Of a stretch of DNA of 64,000 bases, positions 60,622 through 64,000 are shown one piece after another. The stretch's first letter is position 1. Each line of letters opens with the position of its first letter. Origin of the DNA: Methanocatella intestini (lineage in GTDB: Archaea > Methanobacteriota > Methanobacteria > Methanobacteriales > Methanobacteriaceae); NCBI RefSeq assembly GCF_002252585.1, contig NZ_NQLD01000008.1; one strand, written 5' to 3'. Made by a program: the position numbers and the translations under genes. The notes beneath the pieces were generated by a model. That model saw nothing but the letters and a program-made list of their open reading frames with translations. It had not been told where the DNA came from and did no database searches.

Positions 60622-60933
60622 GTTTCCACTTATCAAATATTTTTTACATTTATTTTAACTTAATATAATAAATAATTTTTCTTTTCTTAAACATTCTTTT
60701 TAATTGATGAAACAATATACTAAGACACCTCCCACATTATTTAATTAAAAAAATTAAAATGATTTTTTAAAATGGAAAATAAATCAGATTTAAAAAACAT
60801 AAACCATATTTGCAACAAACAAAGAAAAAATAAATTACAAAATTAACTGATAAATTAAAAACACTGATTTTAACTTAATATTAAATACTATTAAAAATAG
60901 AAATTAATTTATAATATTTATTATGGTGATTAA
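60622..60933. promoter_or_regulatory. intergenic region with argG promoter
   Basis: About 310 nt of A+T-rich DNA between DUF4012 copy 2 (minus) and argG (plus). TTTATAATATTTAT at about 60908-60921 resembles a TATA element but is very close to the argG start, and GGTGAT (60925-60930) is the argG ribosome site. An earlier TATA is not obvious. Nothing else was seen. Confidence 0.4.
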
Positions 60934-62109
60934 ATGGACAAAGTAGTTCTTGCATTCAGTGGTGGATTAGACACTTCTGTTTGTGTTAAATTATTAGAAG
61001 AAAAATATGATGTTGAAGTTATTACTGCATGTGTAGATGTAGGGCAAGGCGATGAAGAAATAGCTAAAGCTGAAAAAATGGCAAAAGAAATAGGTGGCTA
61101 TAAACACTACACTATTGATGCTAAAGAAGAATTTGCAAACGAATACATAGCTAGAGGAATTAAAGCTAATGCAGAATATGAAGGATATCCGTTAAGTACT
61201 GCACTTGCAAGACCTTTAATTGCTCAAAAAATTATCGATATTGCCAAAAAAGAAGGAGCAACAGCTATTGCACACGGATGTACTGGAAAAGGAAACGATC
61301 AATTCAGATTTGAAGCAGTTATTTTAGCTATGTCTGATTTAGATATCATTGCACCAATCAGAGAATTAAACTTAACAAGAACTGAAGAACAAGCTTATGC
61401 TGCTGAAAAAGGCATTAAATTAAATTCTGATAAAATTTACAGTATTGATGAAAACATTTGGGGAAGATCAATTGAAGGAGATATCTTAGAAGATCCTGCA
61501 AATGAACCTCCTGAAGAAATTTATGCTTGGACTGCTTCTGCTGAAGATGCACTTGACACTCCTCAAAAAGTATCTATTGAATTTGAAGAAGGTATTCCAG
61601 TAGCTATAAATGGAGAAATGATGCCTCTTATTGACATTATTAAAGAAGCTAATAAAATTGCCGGTGAAAATGGTATTGGTAGAGTAGATACTATTGAAAA
61701 CAGAATGATCGGACTTAAAAGTAGGGAAACCTATGAAGTTCCAGGTGCTAAATTACTGATTGCTGCACATCAGGCATTAGAAGAATTAGTACTTACTACT
61801 GATGAATTAAGATTTGCAGAGTACATGAGTACACTTTATGCTGACTTAGTTTACAGGGCATTATGGCAAGAACCTTTAAGAGAAGATATCGATCAAGCTA
61901 TTGACCATATGCAAAGAAGAGTAAGTGGTGAAGTTACAATGAAACTCTTTAAAGGTTCCATTGCACCATTAACTAGAGAATCTCCTTTCAGCTTACACAG
62001 TATTGAACAAATTACTTTTGAAGATAAAGAAACTGATCAAAGAGAAGTTGAAGGTATGATTAAATACCACGGTTTGCAAGCTGCAAACTATCAAAAACTT
62101 AACAGATAG
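60934..62109 (+). CDS. argG: argininosuccinate synthase
   Basis: Joins citrulline and aspartate in arginine synthesis; 391 aa, normal length. The ATP-pyrophosphatase loop is AFSGGLDTSV near residue 7; GCTGKGNDQFRFE and SIDENIWGRSIEGD are diagnostic, as is the C-terminal SIAPLTRESPFSLHS. GGTGAT precedes the ATG. Single gene, ending in a hairpin that overlaps its stop codon. Confidence 0.98.
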   Translation: MDKVVLAFSGGLDTSVCVKLLEEKYDVEVITACVDVGQGDEEIAKAEKMAKEIGGYKHYTIDAKEEFANEYIARGIKANAEYEGYPLSTALARPLIAQKIIDIAKKEGATAIAHGCTGKGNDQFRFEAVILAMSDLDIIAPIRELNLTRTEEQAYAAEKGIKLNSDKIYSIDENIWGRSIEGDILEDPANEPPEEIYAWTASAEDALDTPQKVSIEFEEGIPVAINGEMMPLIDIIKEANKIAGENGIGRVDTIENRMIGLKSRETYEVPGAKLLIAAHQALEELVLTTDELRFAEYMSTLYADLVYRALWQEPLREDIDQAIDHMQRRVSGEVTMKLFKGSIAPLTRESPFSLHSIEQITFEDKETDQREVEGMIKYHGLQAANYQKLNR

Positions 62110-62123
62110 CTTAAACAGCTATC
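62105..62123 (+). terminator. hairpin terminator of argG
   Basis: GATAGCT (62105-62111) pairs with AGCTATC (62117-62123) around TAAAC, spanning the argG stop codon, followed within 10 nt by ACTTTTTTTA. Likely an intrinsic-type terminator. Confidence 0.6.
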
Positions 62124-62179
62124 TTAAATTACTTTTTTTAAAAAAAAATAAAAATCAGTTACTATTACATAAATAGCAA

Positions 62180-62950
62180 CTAATTAAATGGTCCCGGTAT
62201 TTCACAAACATCATTATCTTTAGCCAGATAAGTATATAGCAATGCTGCAGCAATAGCTCCTGCAATTGGACCTATTAAATAAATTGGGAAATACACCCAG
62301 AGATTTATTCCACCAACCAAATAATCCATCAAATAAGGAGCAAATGTACGTGCCGGATTTATAGAACCTCCAGTAAATGGCCCTAAAAAAATAATAACTG
62401 CAGTTACTGTAAAACCAATAGATAAACCTGCAAAGTTAGGAGTAGCTTTTTTATCAACAGCAACACCCATTATTACAAGCACTAAAAAGAAAGTTCCGAT
62501 AAATTCCGCAAATATTGTTTGTAAATAACTTACACCCATACCCGGAGCAGTTGCACCTAAACCACCAACAACCACTGAAGGCATTCCTAAACATAAAACT
62601 AATGCTAAACTACCACAACAAGCACCGATTACCTGAGCTACAATATAATACACAGAATCTGCTAAAGAAATATTTTTACTAACCAGCAATCCAACTGTAA
62701 CTGCAGGATTTAAATGAGCTCCTGAAATTCTTCCAAAAAGATAGATACAAACCATTACAGTTAACCCAAATGCCAGTGCAATAGCTATCCAATCACCCAA
62801 ACCGCCTAAAATTCCAATACCTACATTATTTGGATTAACTGATTCTGATATCATCAATGTGATAACTGCAGAACCTGTTCCAAAAAATACTAAGAAAAAT
62901 GTTCCAAGCAATTCAGCAATGAATTTTTTTCCAATACCACATGGAGTCAT
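62180..62950 (-). CDS. aqpM: aquaporin AqpM-like
   Basis: Archaeal MIP-family channel of about 256 aa, passing water and perhaps glycerol or gases. The two NPA motifs are HLNPAVTVG and SINPARTF; six membrane segments are seen. FLVFFGTGSAVITLM and GGLGDWIAIALAFG closely resemble Methanothermobacter AqpM. The start is set at ATG 62950 (MTPCGIGKKF), with GGAGTG 7-8 nt upstream; ATG 62965 would abut the DUF2193 stop. Co-directional with the upstream DUF2193 gene. Confidence 0.92.
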   Translation of the reverse strand: MTPCGIGKKFIAELLGTFFLVFFGTGSAVITLMISESVNPNNVGIGILGGLGDWIAIALAFGLTVMVCIYLFGRISGAHLNPAVTVGLLVSKNISLADSVYYIVAQVIGACCGSLALVLCLGMPSVVVGGLGATAPGMGVSYLQTIFAEFIGTFFLVLVIMGVAVDKKATPNFAGLSIGFTVTAVIIFLGPFTGGSINPARTFAPYLMDYLVGGINLWVYFPIYLIGPIAGAIAAALLYTYLAKDNDVCEIPGPFN

Positions 62951-62965
62951 AATAACACACTCCAT

Positions 62966-64000
62966 TTATACTGCATCTTTCCACTGACAGAAATCATGCC
63001 TGAAATCAATTAATGAAGCAGATGCACAATTTTTACAGCCTTTAACTGGAGATCCTGCATCTTCTTTATTAAGAGCCATGATGTTAGTCATCATAGTTGC
63101 AGTTATTGGTTCACTGGTAAGCAAACAAGGATAATCTGCCAATCTCATTAAAGAAGAGAACCTTACAGAAATGGCACATGCAGGATATGCATATCTTTGA
63201 GGGTTCATGATTACTTCATTTTCTTCAACAGGATTTAAATTAACTTCAAAACCAGAAACGAATGGTTTTAATATGCCTGATTCAGAAGTTCTGCCTTTTC
63301 TAGCTTTATCCAAATATCCCCAACCTCTGTAAATCATATCCATAAAGTCACAGTTATGCAGCTCTGCAGCAGCACCTCTTGTTGGGAACTGCTGAACAAA
63401 ATTATGGAAACGTTTAGTTAACAAATCAACAATCATAATTGCATTGAAACCGTCCAATTCAAGAATATACTCAGTTGCACACGCTGATGAACCAGTAGCA
63501 AGTGACAATACATCAAAAACACTTTTGAAATTATCTAAATTGCCCCTTAATGATGTTTCAATAACATCAGTTGTAGCTCCAATAATTCCCATAATCATAT
63601 CATCCTTACACATATTGAATGTTGACTGAGAAATATGGTGAGCAATATCACCTACACAGTATGCAGGAACAGTTAAAATATTACCATAATGGACATCATC
63701 TTCCATTGCCCCAATAACTGTACTTCTCATTTTTTTCTTATAGGAATTCATATATTCTCTTACATCAAAAGAAGAGTGACCCGCATTATCCATAAGCTGG
63801 CCTTGAGCTTCAATTGGGTTTTTATATATATTTTGTAATGTATCCATTTCTTCACTAACTGCCTCAGCAGCTGTTGAACCCCCTTCCAAAGCATTGGCAA
63901 AAGCTTCTCCAACACCATAAGAAGTATTCATACCCCATGATTTAGCAGCTAAAATAGCCTGTTTATGATTTTCAGGAATATCTGTTTCTAACAGTATTTG
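62966..64000 (-). CDS. DUF2193 family protein, 5' end cut by the window
   Basis: The frame is open from the right window edge: 23 codons precede the ATG at 63931 (reading QILLETDIPEN and onward to AAKSWG), so the visible part is the C-terminal 344 residues of a longer protein. It matches what I recall of DUF2193, a methanobacterial family of about 500 aa with unknown function. Features: a C-terminal VKGCKNCASASLIDFRHDFC with three Cys and a His that may bind metal, and TRGAAAELHNCDF. No membrane helices. Its stop codon abuts the upstream ATG of aqpM, so the two are probably co-transcribed. Confidence 0.75.
   Translation of the reverse strand, partial: QILLETDIPENHKQAILAAKSWGMNTSYGVGEAFANALEGGSTAAEAVSEEMDTLQNIYKNPIEAQGQLMDNAGHSSFDVREYMNSYKKKMRSTVIGAMEDDVHYGNILTVPAYCVGDIAHHISQSTFNMCKDDMIMGIIGATTDVIETSLRGNLDNFKSVFDVLSLATGSSACATEYILELDGFNAIMIVDLLTKRFHNFVQQFPTRGAAAELHNCDFMDMIYRGWGYLDKARKGRTSESGILKPFVSGFEVNLNPVEENEVIMNPQRYAYPACAISVRFSSLMRLADYPCLLTSEPITATMMTNIMALNKEDAGSPVKGCKNCASASLIDFRHDFCQWKDAV

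Overview
The window reads as one stretch of chromosome from a host-associated methanogenic archaeon of the order Methanobacteriales, most likely Methanobrevibacter and close to M. smithii. The signs are a type I methyl-coenzyme M reductase (MCR) operon in the order mcrBDCGA, a complete Ehb energy-converting hydrogenase operon, coenzyme M, F420 and methanopterin biosynthesis genes, archaeal Nop5/fibrillarin, a proteasome beta subunit, a family-B DNA polymerase ending at its DTDG motif, very low GC, and GGTGA/GAGGTG-type ribosome binding sites. All identifications come from reading the sequence and remembered protein families; nothing was searched.

Layout. 1-8.5 kb: the mcr operon on the minus strand, facing away from mmp10 (the radical SAM enzyme that methylates an McrA arginine), then mmp7 and an unrecognised 171-residue protein, so MCR and its maturation factors are grouped. 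8.6-16.7 kb: comB, a TraB-like membrane protein, a small DUF1922 zinc protein, two membrane proteins (CNNM/CorC-like and a cation/Ca2+ exchanger), a tRNA thiolase (NcsA/TtuA type), a thiamine-binding YkoF-like protein, a DegT aminotransferase and trm1. 17-26 kb: an Lrp regulator, mptA - DUF2120 - cofG, taw2, psmB, the termination nuclease aCPSF1/FttA, purM and comC. 26-33 kb: the large part of a split PolB, an AI-2E family permease, pyrK-pyrD, a coiled-coil protein and nop5-flpA. 33-42 kb: a coaB/coaC pair separated by a single in-frame TGA, two anchored surface proteins, pheA, two four-CBS proteins, queE-queD-DUF366, a nucleotidyltransferase and a stand-alone Cas4-like protein. 42.8-52.7 kb: ehbA to ehbP plus the trailing ACT-domain gene (ehbQ position), all on the minus strand and tightly packed. 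53-64 kb: a more accessory region with an ACR3/SBF transporter, SMR efflux protein, DUF457 membrane protein, small surface protein, DUF2119 aspartoacylase-like protein, IGHMBP2-type helicase, two tandem DUF4012 paralogs, then argG, an AqpM aquaporin and a DUF2193 gene cut by the window end.

No rRNA, tRNA, CRISPR array or intact insertion sequence was seen. Intergenic DNA is extremely A+T rich. Several short hairpins follow stop codons, and one 81-bp segment at 58.9 kb looks like a tiny inverted-repeat element. I did not find an obvious large unknown system. The most unusual signals are the coaC/coaB junction (a strong ribosome site on an in-frame stop, with ATC as the best-spaced codon), the near-identical core of the two DUF4012 genes, the 81-bp inverted-repeat element, a Cas4-like protein with altered active-site residues, and uncharacterised genes (171 aa, DUF2120, DUF366) embedded in well-defined cofactor and modification clusters.
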